The position numbers and the translations under genes are program-made. From contig JACOEL010000004.1 of assembly GCA_024998625.1 (NCBI GenBank), positions 1-64,000 of the forward strand: a stretch of DNA of 64,000 nt, read 5' to 3'. The DNA comes from Nitrospira sp. (GTDB lineage: Bacteria; Nitrospirota; Nitrospiria; Nitrospirales; Nitrospiraceae). Shown in pieces: positions 39,769-49,107 of this stretch (position 1 is the first letter of the stretch; each line of letters opens with the position of its first letter). The notes beneath the pieces were generated by a model. That model ran no database searches. It was given only the letters and a program-made list of their open reading frames with translations, and was not told the DNA's origin.

Positions 39769-40767
39769 ATGACCTCATTGACACGCATACAGGTGATTTC
39801 AAATTTGCGCCGTCTGGATGGGGTAAGAACCGAACAGTATGAGGCGACTAGTCAATACGCTGGAGAAAAAGAGACGTTTTGGGATGGTGTGTGTTTATTC
39901 TTTCGAGCACGCGGCAAGGATGTCCTGGTGTTGACAGGAGGGACATGGAGGGTCGTTGGATTCTGTTTGATGAAATCCCTATGGCCATTCAGTTCGTGCA
40001 AACTTGTGGCGGTGGACTTTATCTTATCTCGCCCGCATGGCTGGAAACAGTCCATCATAGCTTGGGTTAAGGGTCGTTTGCTGCGAATGGTCGACCGGTT
40101 CGTTTTACATTTTAAGGATACGAGTGAGTACGAACGGATCTATGGTATCCCTCCATCCAAGTGCATCTTTGTCCCCTTCAAAGTGAACTACTGGGAAAAA
40201 CTGTCACCGGAAGATCGATTCTCTGAAGTCGAGGACTACATCTTTACCGCGGGCCGCAGTTACCGTGATTTTCCAACTTTTGTCGAAGCCATGCGCAGGG
40301 TTGACTATCCGGGGCTTCTCCTTTACGAAGAAGCTGCGTTGCTCAAGCGATCTGCCACGGATGTGGACCTTTCGAATCTTCCGGCTAATTTGACTGCGGA
40401 AAAAAACGAAGGGGAGCAAAGTTGGGTTGACTATATTCGTCGCGCAAAGATCGTGGTGGTGCCGTTGTTGCCGAGCACGATGTATGCGCCTGGCCTGAGT
40501 TTGTACCTGATGGCCATGGCGATGAAGAAATGTGTCATTGTCACCGAGGGGTTGGCGACCAGGGGTATGTTGAAGGACGAGGCGGTCATCGTGACCCCAA
40601 AGGATCCTGAAGCCCTGGCGGCGGCTATCGTGCGTGTATGGAATGATGATGGATTGCGTCACCGAACGGCGGAGTCCGGTAGGCGTTATGCCGAGCGGTG
40701 TGGGGGAGAATCCCGACTTCTTGCAGATATCGTACGCGTTTGTGGGGAGATGCGCAGATTCACTTAA
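39769..40767 (+). CDS. Glycosyltransferase (GT-B-like)
   Basis: YIFTAGRSYRDFPTFVEAMRRVDYPGLLL; SLYLMAMAMKKCVIVTEG. Confidence 0.72.
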   Translation: MTSLTRIQVISNLRRLDGVRTEQYEATSQYAGEKETFWDGVCLFFRARGKDVLVLTGGTWRVVGFCLMKSLWPFSSCKLVAVDFILSRPHGWKQSIIAWVKGRLLRMVDRFVLHFKDTSEYERIYGIPPSKCIFVPFKVNYWEKLSPEDRFSEVEDYIFTAGRSYRDFPTFVEAMRRVDYPGLLLYEEAALLKRSATDVDLSNLPANLTAEKNEGEQSWVDYIRRAKIVVVPLLPSTMYAPGLSLYLMAMAMKKCVIVTEGLATRGMLKDEAVIVTPKDPEALAAAIVRVWNDDGLRHRTAESGRRYAERCGGESRLLADIVRVCGEMRRFT

Positions 40768-40781
40768 TACTACAATCTTAA

Positions 40782-40879
40782 GAAAGGTCTGATTAATTCG
40801 ATGTTCCCGACAACGATGAGGTAGATTCCCTGTATTCTAGACGCCGACTGATCAAAAGCGGGAATTAATCAGACCTTCC
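40782..40879. mobile_element. IS5-like MITE (98 bp), flanked by TTAA duplication
   Basis: TIRs GAAAGGTCTGATTAATTC / GAATTAATCAGACCTTCC (one mismatch); TTAA at 40778-40781 and 40880-40883; no ORF. Confidence 0.8.
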
Positions 40880-41176
40880 TTAAGATGTCGGGATGCCTGC
40901 TGCTATGTGTGAAGGTGTGTGTCATCAGCCTAGCTTAGTGCTTCCTCCGAGATTGAGCCTTACGGATAAATGAGTTTGGTGAACGAAGGGCCGGAGTTTA
41001 CCTGCCAGAATGAGGACTGATGCTCGTGAATAATTAGAACAGCAGCATGTCCAGCCGATTTAGTATGAATCTTGCCGACGCGCACTTTGCAATTTCAAAA
41101 GTAACGTGACATTAACATTCAGTTCGAGTAGCTTTATTTGGGTGAATCCACGTATCACATTCGGAGCTATTACTGT

Positions 41177-41992
41177 ATGTCTCTTATTCAGTCAATTCTG
41201 GCTAATGTTCACAAATCCCTCCACCCTGAGCGTCGGAAACGCATCAGAAAGTTCCAGGCATTTCACTTTAGACAACTTCAACATGTAATCTTTCGTGCCC
41301 TATTCGGCTCTAATCTAAAGGCTCTAGCAGCATTGTATGGTAGTGATAAGTGGGGGAGCCACTGGTATGCGCAGCACTACGAACGACACTTTTCCTGTCT
41401 ACGAAAAAAGCGAATAAACATCTTAGAGATCGGTATCGGCGGATATGATGACCCCGAAGCTGGAGGTGAGTCATTGCGCATGTGGCGTGCGTATTTCCCG
41501 AATAGCCGGATATACGGTGTCGATATTTGTGACAAGCATGTTCATGACGAGCGCCGAATAAAGACCTTTCGCGGGTCGCAAGTAGACCAAATATTCTTAG
41601 GTCAAGTGGTTCAGGAAATCGGCGACATCCACATCATTATCGATGATGGTAGTCATCGCAACGAGCATGTCCTTGGTACCTTTGGGTTTCTTTTTCCAAA
41701 GTTAAGCAAGGACGGGATCTATGTGATAGAGGATACCCAAACGTCCTATTGGCCAAGCATTGGCGGCTCAAGCTCGGATTTTAATCGAGCGGATACAACT
41801 ATGGGCTTCTTGAAAAAGCTGGTTGATGGTTTGAATTATCCCGAATTCGATCTGCCGCAATATGAACCTACTTATTACGATAAACACATAACTGCTGTCC
41901 ATTTTTATCACAATATGGTTTTCATTCAAAAAGGGTTTAACAAAGAGGGAAGTAACTTACTGTCTAAGGGAGAATGGTGCAAACCCTGGTAA
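41177..41992 (+). CDS. Class I SAM-dependent methyltransferase (MycE/CmcI-like)
   Basis: INILEIGIGGYDDPEAGGESLRMWRAYFPNSRIYGVDICDK; HIIIDDGSHRNEH; internal Met MSLIQSIL chosen. Confidence 0.78.
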   Translation: MSLIQSILANVHKSLHPERRKRIRKFQAFHFRQLQHVIFRALFGSNLKALAALYGSDKWGSHWYAQHYERHFSCLRKKRINILEIGIGGYDDPEAGGESLRMWRAYFPNSRIYGVDICDKHVHDERRIKTFRGSQVDQIFLGQVVQEIGDIHIIIDDGSHRNEHVLGTFGFLFPKLSKDGIYVIEDTQTSYWPSIGGSSSDFNRADTTMGFLKKLVDGLNYPEFDLPQYEPTYYDKHITAVHFYHNMVFIQKGFNKEGSNLLSKGEWCKPW

Positions 41993-42062
41993 GTAGGAAA
42001 ATTACCTCACAATGTACGACATGCTTCAAATTGGTGGTTGTGCAGTGCGTTAGACCCTTAGT

Positions 42063-43238
42063 ATGAGTGATATGTCGCGCAATCAATTACAAACAGAGAC
42101 AAACTACACTTCTCTAGCCAGACAAGTCGCATACACTGCCATTATAAGCCTCGCGTTTGGGCTGCTTTCGTCATCGATAATTGATGCCTTCCTTAAGAAG
42201 TGGAGTGGAACGGCATTTAATGCCGAAATCCCATACAGTTTTGAAAAAACTTTGGCGTATGAGGTGCCGCGTCCTTATGCCTACCGGGTGCTGTTTCCTT
42301 GGATGGTTAACACAACTGCCGAATTTTTACCGTCAAATTTTGTCCTATCTCCGCCTCCGGAAATGTTACGTCGGGGAGTGGAATATTATATTGGTGAGCA
42401 AGAGGCAAAAAAGCTACCTGTGGTGCTTCAGCTAAAGTTTGTCATAGCCGCGCTTTGGATGTTTGTCTTTCTATTTGGCGCGCTATGGCTCTACCGCACC
42501 ATTGCCATTCGGGCTCTTCACATTGATCGAGCCAATGCTGATTTGGCCACATTGCTGTTTGGGCTATTTCTTCCGCTATCATTTCGGGGCGGCGGAGGAT
42601 TCATTTATGATTTCTCAGAGTTGTTCTTTTCCGCCGCCTACGTCTCGGCGTTGGTGTCAGGGCAATATTTTTGGTCAGCCACTATTCTATTTGGTGCCAT
42701 CGTCAATAAAGAATCAAATCTGTTGCTTTTGTTATATCTGATAGCACACCTCCTGACTAATGGCCGATCCGTCAAGAATGGGTGGTACCGCTTTCTGGGA
42801 CACAGCATCTCTGCTGCCATCCCCTATCTTCTAATCAAGCTAGCAATGGCGGACAAGCCGGGGGGCACTGTAGAGTTCAATCTTCTGTGGAATATTGACT
42901 ACTGGACGAAGGCGTCCTCATTTGTCGGCTTCATGACGACAAATCTTCAGTTAGTGCTTTTTCCTAAACCAACAAACATTGCGTTTCTTGTAGTATTTGC
43001 ATGGTTTATCGCACATCACTGGAGCCGCAAGCCGCCTTTTGTTCGTGCGACACTAGTGAGTACAGGCCTTGTCTCTGTCGTTTTGCTAGCGATATTTTGT
43101 TGGCACGACGAAATTCGCAACTTGTCACTGGCTTTTCCTGCAATTTTTCTGGCTATCACTCACTCATTCCTAGAAAGCTATCGTAGTGAACAGAATCTCA
43201 ATGGCCAGGTGACATCTCCCCCGAAAGCGGTGGTTTGA
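42063..43238 (+). CDS. Polytopic membrane protein of unknown function
   Basis: 391 aa with numerous hydrophobic segments; AT-richer composition than flanking genes. Confidence 0.65.
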   Translation: MSDMSRNQLQTETNYTSLARQVAYTAIISLAFGLLSSSIIDAFLKKWSGTAFNAEIPYSFEKTLAYEVPRPYAYRVLFPWMVNTTAEFLPSNFVLSPPPEMLRRGVEYYIGEQEAKKLPVVLQLKFVIAALWMFVFLFGALWLYRTIAIRALHIDRANADLATLLFGLFLPLSFRGGGGFIYDFSELFFSAAYVSALVSGQYFWSATILFGAIVNKESNLLLLLYLIAHLLTNGRSVKNGWYRFLGHSISAAIPYLLIKLAMADKPGGTVEFNLLWNIDYWTKASSFVGFMTTNLQLVLFPKPTNIAFLVVFAWFIAHHWSRKPPFVRATLVSTGLVSVVLLAIFCWHDEIRNLSLAFPAIFLAITHSFLESYRSEQNLNGQVTSPPKAVV

Positions 43239-43309
43239 GCAGGCGCGAGGGACGATTCGCGACTGGCGTCACTGGTGCAACCACGGGTAGCCGCATCAGG
43301 CGCTCGGGT

Positions 43310-43516
43310 ATCGAAACCCGGCTCAATATCGGGCCCAACCGTAAGTTCCAGGTGCGGGCCAAGATCGAACTTGTGTTCGGGATCATCAAAAATGTCTTTG
43401 GCTTCACGAAGATTTAGTGCTGAGGATTAGCCACCAATACACATCGTTTGGTGGTGACGCGTGAGCTTGCGAATCTCTTCCTGCTGTGCCGCCGATTGCT
43501 GGCAGCCGCAGCATAG
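43310..43516 (+). pseudogene. Decayed IS5-family transposase, C-terminal fragment
   Basis: Own read-through: RLNIGPNRKFQVRAKIELVFGIIKNVFGFTKI*C*GLATNTHRLVVTRELANLFLLCRRLLAAAA*; resembles IS5 C-terminus (RAKVEH..VIK..FG..K.RYRGLAKNT..L) with two in-frame stops. Confidence 0.78.
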
Positions 43517-43638
43517 GCTGGGGTGTGCGACCGGCAGGTGAGCCGGATGATGGCGCGGGCTGCCCGCCAGGGGAGCGGTAACGGGCTCGTGTGTGGGAGG
43601 ATTCAAACACACCGACCGGGATCTCTGTCTTGCAGCCT

Positions 43639-43656
43639 CAATTGTTCAGACGTTCT
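43639..43656. repeat. Degenerate IS5-like right TIR followed by CTAG
   Basis: CAATTGTTCAGACGTTCT vs GAATTAATCAGACCTTCC (13/18 identical); CTAG at 43657-43660. Confidence 0.5.
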
Positions 43657-44532
43657 CTAGGGCGTCGTCACACTCCGCATAGTTGGCATCGCCGGCGGAC
43701 CCGGAGGCTGGTCGGTACTGCTACTTCCACCGGGGATTGAAATGTGCAGATGGTCGATGTAATGGTTCCAGTCCACCGTCGGTAGAGGATTCACCGTGCC
43801 ATCCCACGTCTCAGACCAGACCCATTCGTTCAGTCCATTCTGGGCATAGTTCATGTTGGTGTAATTACCAGCTGGCACGCCATTAATCCACCAGCGCACG
43901 ATCCCATCACGTGACGTGGCGGTCGTGCTCTTTTTGAAATAGGCTTCCAGCTTCGTCCATACGCCGGTTGGTACCGCGCCGGAGCCCACGTTCGGTTCAC
44001 ACCCCAGCCCAAGGTCTGCACCACAAGTGTGGCTATTGTCGAGTGCACCACTGTTGTGGCTAAAGACTAATCGAAACGGCCCTCCTGGTGTTCCAACCAT
44101 ATAGAAGACCCCATTGTTCTGTGGTCCACGAACAAAAAAAGTCTTGTTATTAGCGGGACGACCCAAAAATTGAGGATTGGTACGCCACATTAGGCCCACG
44201 TACATCTCGTTGTGGACTTGTGGTGTCACATAGTTGAGCTGCATTCCGCCAGCTGAATTGCCTGCATAGAGGGTCGATTTCACCACCCCCGATGGAGAAA
44301 TCGGTGCGTTTGAATCTGAAGTGAGTTCTGCCGATGAGTAGACATCCAGGATGCCACAACCACTCACGCTATTGAAGGGACAGTCAAGGACCACCGACGC
44401 CCCCGCCGGTTCGTTAGTCCAGACCCCTGCAGCATGACCCTCCTGAGCGCCGACAAATCCTGCGCAGAAAGTCAGCACGGCCACAATTGTAGCCAACCTC
44501 TGAGAGGGCTGAGACGTCGAGTTGCCATCCAT
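43657..44532 (-). CDS. Secreted protein, possibly lectin/concanavalin-like fold
   Basis: Signal-peptide-like N-terminus MDGNSTSQPSQRLATIVAVLTFCAGFVGAQEGHAAG; Trp/Gly/Asn-rich beta-type sequence. Confidence 0.62.
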   Translation of the reverse strand: MDGNSTSQPSQRLATIVAVLTFCAGFVGAQEGHAAGVWTNEPAGASVVLDCPFNSVSGCGILDVYSSAELTSDSNAPISPSGVVKSTLYAGNSAGGMQLNYVTPQVHNEMYVGLMWRTNPQFLGRPANNKTFFVRGPQNNGVFYMVGTPGGPFRLVFSHNSGALDNSHTCGADLGLGCEPNVGSGAVPTGVWTKLEAYFKKSTTATSRDGIVRWWINGVPAGNYTNMNYAQNGLNEWVWSETWDGTVNPLPTVDWNHYIDHLHISIPGGSSSTDQPPGPPAMPTMRSVTTP

Positions 44533-45150
44533 GTTTGTCCTCTTGTTAGTGGTATACGGTGTATCAGTTGGCCTTGTGGTCATGTCACTCCATCCGTTCG
44601 GCTGCGCGACTCGCATGAGGCGACGGTGCCGTCTGGTTGAACCGGTTTTCTGTCCTGCGAGTATCCGACATCCACAGGTGAGCAAGATCGGTGCCTGCCG
44701 TAGCCTTCAGGGCTCCTACCATAGCAATTGCTCATATACCCTGGCAAATGCTTTCACAATTCCTGATCAACAATTCGCGGGGCCGATGGGTACCCGAGCT
44801 TCCTAGGCAGGAATCCTGTGGGGGGAAGAGGTCAGTGCCGGTCAAAATGGTGCTTATGGAGGCAGCGGCTTGACGAAATTGTTATAGCGGGGCGGTGAAA
44901 TCACACAGGAACAAGCAACGGAGATAACGATTGAGCCTGACCATTGGAAGCTCATCGATCCATGATCCTCCGTCCGCGGTGAGTTGGTCAGTTTGACAGA
45001 TCAGTCATTCGCATGTGGTGAGCTATCCGAAGGCGACTGGTTTCGTGGCGTCCCGACGCTCGTGGGAAATCGTTGACGGATGAGAGATATTCTGCCATTC
45101 TTTTTTACGACATTGGTGACGTGGCGGCGATGACTGACGAGGGGAGTGAC

Positions 45151-46446
45151 ATGGCGAAGAAGATGCAGCGGCAGATTGCGGTGGTGGGGTTGGGGTACGT
45201 GGGATTGCCGATCGCGGTGGCGTTCGGTAAATCTGCGCCGGTCATCGGGTTCGATATCAATAAGGCCAAGGTCGATGAGCTGCGCAGAGGGATTGACCGG
45301 ACCGGAGAGGTGTCCCCCAAAGATTTAAAGGCTAGTCGCGTTCGGTACACCTCAGAGCCCAGTGATCTCAAAACCGCCGATTTTATTATCGTTGCCGTCC
45401 CGACTCCCATTAACGAAGCGCTCCAGCCGGATCTGACGGCCTTGAAAAAGGCGTCGGAACTGATTGGTTCCAATCTCGCTCCGGGGGCCATTGTTGTGTA
45501 TGAGTCGACGGTGTACCCCGGTGCGACAGAGGAAGACTGCCTACCGATACTTGAGAAAGCATCCGGGATGAAGAGCGGCATTGATTTCAAAATCGGATAT
45601 TCGCCCGAACGCATCAATCCGGGAGACAAGGAACATACGCTGGAACGAATCATTAAGGTGGTCTCTGCCCAGGATGAGGAGTCCTTGGAGATCGTGGCGA
45701 AGACGTATGGCATGGTGGTGAAGGCCGGAATCCATCGGGCTTCCAGTATCAAGGTGGCTGAAGCGGCGAAGGTGATCGAAAACACACAACGAGACCTGAA
45801 TATCGCGCTTATGAACGAGCTGGCATTGATTTTCCATCGCTTGGGAATCGATACCAGGTCCGTGCTGGAGGCAGCGGGGACGAAGTGGAATTTCCTCAAA
45901 TTCAGCCCTGGCCTAGTCGGCGGCCATTGCATCGGAGTCGATCCCTATTATCTGACCGCTAAGGCCGAATCCGTCGGATATCATCCGGAGGTGATTCTGG
46001 CCGGCCGACGCATCAACAACAGCATGGGCAAGTATGTGGCCGAGCAGACCGTGAAGCTATTGAGTCAGGTTGAGCGACCCGTCAGTGACTTACGCGTCGG
46101 CGTCCTGGGGCTGACCTTTAAGGAAAATGTTCCGGATTTACGGAACAGTCGGGTGCCGGATATTGTAAACGAATTGAAGGAGTATGGCATTCAGGTCGTG
46201 GTGCACGATCCGCTTGCGGAACCGGAAGAAGCGGTGGGGGAGTATGGCCTGCGCCTTTCGCCTTGGGATCAGCTCAAACAACTGGACGGAATCGTGCTGG
46301 CTGTTGCCCATCGGGAGTACATGCAGATGAGCGTTTCAGAACTGCTGAAGCCATTGCGCAAGCAGCGGAACAATGTGGTGGTCGACGTAAAGAGTGTCCT
46401 GGACCCGGACAGTTTGCCGGGATCGGTGAAGTATTGGAGGCTCTAG
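45151..46446 (+). CDS. Nucleotide sugar dehydrogenase (TviB/WbpA/CapL-like)
   Basis: QIAVVGLGYVGLPIAVAFGK; GYSPERINPGDKEHTLERIIKVVSA; GLVGGHCIGVDPYYLTAKAE. Confidence 0.93.
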   Translation: MAKKMQRQIAVVGLGYVGLPIAVAFGKSAPVIGFDINKAKVDELRRGIDRTGEVSPKDLKASRVRYTSEPSDLKTADFIIVAVPTPINEALQPDLTALKKASELIGSNLAPGAIVVYESTVYPGATEEDCLPILEKASGMKSGIDFKIGYSPERINPGDKEHTLERIIKVVSAQDEESLEIVAKTYGMVVKAGIHRASSIKVAEAAKVIENTQRDLNIALMNELALIFHRLGIDTRSVLEAAGTKWNFLKFSPGLVGGHCIGVDPYYLTAKAESVGYHPEVILAGRRINNSMGKYVAEQTVKLLSQVERPVSDLRVGVLGLTFKENVPDLRNSRVPDIVNELKEYGIQVVVHDPLAEPEEAVGEYGLRLSPWDQLKQLDGIVLAVAHREYMQMSVSELLKPLRKQRNNVVVDVKSVLDPDSLPGSVKYWRL

Positions 46447-46533
46447 GTTGCCGTCGACATGATCTGATGAAGACGCTTCAACCGCGCTCCAGAGTGTCTG
46501 CCGAAATCCTATCGGTGATCCTTCTCTCTTCCT

Positions 46534-46558
46534 GAGGCCGGACGACCTGTCCGGCCTC
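46534..46558. terminator. Perfect 10-bp stem hairpin, possible terminator or attenuator
   Basis: GAGGCCGGAC-GACCT-GTCCGGCCTC in the intergenic region after the dehydrogenase; no T-tract follows. Confidence 0.4.
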
Positions 46559-46713
46559 ACAGGCCCTTCCGCCGGCTCCATGTGCCGACCGACTAATGCC
46601 TCGTCACAGATCTGCCGAAAGAGGTGCGAGACGATGGCATGGCACTTGCCGTCCAAAGCGAGAAACTGATTGTCGCGTCTGTGTCAGTTTGATATACCAA
46701 AGAGGTTACCATC

Positions 46714-49107
46714 TTGTTGATCCGACCTATGCGTTCATCCTTCCGCACGACACACGTCGAGAATAGAGGCCATTGGTGTTGTCGGGTTCTGAGCTCGACG
46801 GCCGGGGTAGTGTCTGGTCTCCTGATTATAGGCTGTGGCACGTTTGTCTCTCCTGACGTCAAACGCGGCGATCAGCATCTCGCGGCTGGAAACTGGGAAG
46901 AGGCCAGCGTCGCGTATCGACAGGCGCTCAAGGATGATCCGTTTGAGCCGTCACTGCAGAACAAATATTCGGTGGCCCGGGAGCGCGCAGCTGCAGCGCA
47001 TGATGAGCGCGGCCGGCAGCTGCTGAAGGATCACCAGTTCGATCAGGCCGCCGAAGAATTCAAGCGTGCCCTGACGATCGAGCCCACGAGCAAGGAGCAC
47101 GAGGCCGGATTGACCGAAGCCTTGCGGCTCAAGGAGGCGCGCGAGCGGTATCGCGAGGCGGAGCGTCTAGCGCAATTGGGCCGGGTGAGCGAGGCCATGG
47201 CGGTCTATATGCGGGCTGTGGAACTCGATCCCACATATAAAGAAGCGCTGGAAGGCGTGGCCAGGCTGTCGGCAGAACAGCATGCCGTGGATCGTGACGA
47301 CCGGCAGAAGCAGCCGGTGACGTTGCAATTCCGTAATGCCGGCCTGAAGGAAGTGGTGGAGGCGTTAGGAAAGGCGGCGCATGTCAATTTTGTGTTCGAC
47401 AAGGATGTGCGCAACGATCCCGTCACCATCTCGTTGGAAGACAAACCGTTCGATGAGGCCTTGTCGCTGGTCTTGAACAGCAACAGTCTGTTTGCCCAAA
47501 AGGCCGGCCCCACGCTGTATATCATCAGCCCCAATACCAAGCAGAAGCAGGAACAGTATCAGGACCTCATGATCCGGACATTCTACCTGTCATCCGCCAA
47601 GGCGAAGGACATGGTGGCGCTGCTGAAGTCCATGCTGGATGTGAAGCACATTCATGGCAATGAAGCGCTGAACACCATTGTCGTTCGGGATCAACCGGAA
47701 AAGGTGGAATTGGCGGAGAAAATTATCCAGGCGAACGATCGTGAAGACTCAGAGGTGCTCTTCGACGTGGAAGTGCTCGAAGTCAATCGAACCGTCGATC
47801 AGACCTATGGACTGTCTTATCCCAAACAAATTGCCGCGGCTGTTGTGCCGCCGGGATTCACGGGGGCCATTGCCGGAGATATCGCGCAGCAGTTCACCTA
47901 CCGAAACCTGGCCAGCCTGGGACAGGACAGCTATCTGTTCAAACTGCCCACCAATGTGCAATTGGATTTCTTCAAGCAGGTCACCGACGCCAAGACTCTG
48001 GCGGCGCCGAAAGTGCGCGTGCTCAACAACAAGAAGGCCGAGGTCAATATCGGTGACAAGCAACCGATCCTGCTCTCCACCACGAACGTGTTGCCCGGGC
48101 AGGCTGCAACCGGCGCCGTTCCGACGACTTCAACCGTGACATCGATCGAGTTTCGTGACACCGGCGTCAAATTGACGGTTGAGCCGAATATCCACCTGGC
48201 GAATGAACTCGCGTTGAAAATGAAGATCGAGGTGATTCGCCTGGGCGATGTCGTCTTGTTGCAACAATCTCCTCCGATCACGCAGTTCAAGTTCGGCAAT
48301 CGGTCCGCCGAGACGATGTTGAATGTGCGCGACGGCGAAACCATTGTCCTGGGAGGACTGCTGCAGGAAGAAGATCGTCGGACCAAGGTGACGATCCCCT
48401 GGATCGGTGACATTCCTATCCTGGGCAATCTGTTGAGTTCGTTCAAGACTCAACGGGTGACGACGGAAGTGATTCTGACGATCACTCCGCATATCGTGAA
48501 TTCGTTGCGGCTTCCGAGTCCGCAGGGGCAGGCCTTCTGGTCCGGAACAGAATCCGTCTACTCCACGTCGCCTCTGTTCGCCATGCAGCCGAAAAAGATT
48601 TCGGCACGACTGTCCGCATTGAGCGGGTCCGGCAAGCTCGCAGAAAAAGGCGCTTCGAAACAATCCAAGGGGGCGGTGACGAGCGCCGAACTTGTTCCTC
48701 TCGAACTTCAGCTGGCGATCCAGCCTGCAGACGTCACGGCTCAACTGAACAAGGAATTGCGGGTGGACGTGCTGGCGACTCAGGCCCGCGGGTTGGATAC
48801 CGAGACCTTTACGCTGGAATTCGATCCGAAGATTCTCGAGTTTCGGGATGCCACCCTCGGCGAGGTGTTGGGGACCGAAGCCGGTAAAGCCGCGGTAACG
48901 GCGACGCCATCCTCTACCGAGGGCCTGATCGAATTGCGCCTGCATCGGTCCGCAAGCGCCACGAAAGATGAGGGTCGCCTGTTGCGATTGACGTTTCTCG
49001 CCAAATCTCCGGGAGTGTCGTCGCTGCGCCTGCAGATGGCCAAGCATGACGATCTCGATAGTCCCGAGGGAACCGGTGAAGCCGTGGGAGTGGTGAGAGT
49101 GCGGTGA
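46714..49107 (+). CDS. Secretin (GspD/PilQ-like) with N-terminal TPR-like region and C-terminal cohesin-like domain
   Basis: TPR-like N-terminus; VTLQFRNAGLKEVVEALGKAAHVNFVFDKDV; secretin core VRDGETIVLGGLLQEEDRR...IPWIGDIPILGNLLS; C-terminal LRVDVLATQARGLDTETFTLEFDPKILEFRDATLGEVL; TTG start; lipobox-like LLIIGC. Confidence 0.9.
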   Translation: MLIRPMRSSFRTTHVENRGHWCCRVLSSTAGVVSGLLIIGCGTFVSPDVKRGDQHLAAGNWEEASVAYRQALKDDPFEPSLQNKYSVARERAAAAHDERGRQLLKDHQFDQAAEEFKRALTIEPTSKEHEAGLTEALRLKEARERYREAERLAQLGRVSEAMAVYMRAVELDPTYKEALEGVARLSAEQHAVDRDDRQKQPVTLQFRNAGLKEVVEALGKAAHVNFVFDKDVRNDPVTISLEDKPFDEALSLVLNSNSLFAQKAGPTLYIISPNTKQKQEQYQDLMIRTFYLSSAKAKDMVALLKSMLDVKHIHGNEALNTIVVRDQPEKVELAEKIIQANDREDSEVLFDVEVLEVNRTVDQTYGLSYPKQIAAAVVPPGFTGAIAGDIAQQFTYRNLASLGQDSYLFKLPTNVQLDFFKQVTDAKTLAAPKVRVLNNKKAEVNIGDKQPILLSTTNVLPGQAATGAVPTTSTVTSIEFRDTGVKLTVEPNIHLANELALKMKIEVIRLGDVVLLQQSPPITQFKFGNRSAETMLNVRDGETIVLGGLLQEEDRRTKVTIPWIGDIPILGNLLSSFKTQRVTTEVILTITPHIVNSLRLPSPQGQAFWSGTESVYSTSPLFAMQPKKISARLSALSGSGKLAEKGASKQSKGAVTSAELVPLELQLAIQPADVTAQLNKELRVDVLATQARGLDTETFTLEFDPKILEFRDATLGEVLGTEAGKAAVTATPSSTEGLIELRLHRSASATKDEGRLLRLTFLAKSPGVSSLRLQMAKHDDLDSPEGTGEAVGVVRVR

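Noticed and set aside
43657-43700. Idea that the IS insertion truncated the minus-strand secreted protein
   Set aside because: The stop TAG lies inside the putative duplicated CTAG target, so the stop likely pre-existed; truncation not supported without homologues
44740-44760. Possible sigma-54 promoter (TGGCAAATGCTTTCAC)
   Set aside because: -12 element does not match TTGCA; spacing and sequence too weak
48130-49047. 305-aa minus-strand ORF
   Set aside because: Antisense to the secretin/cohesin gene; no domain signature
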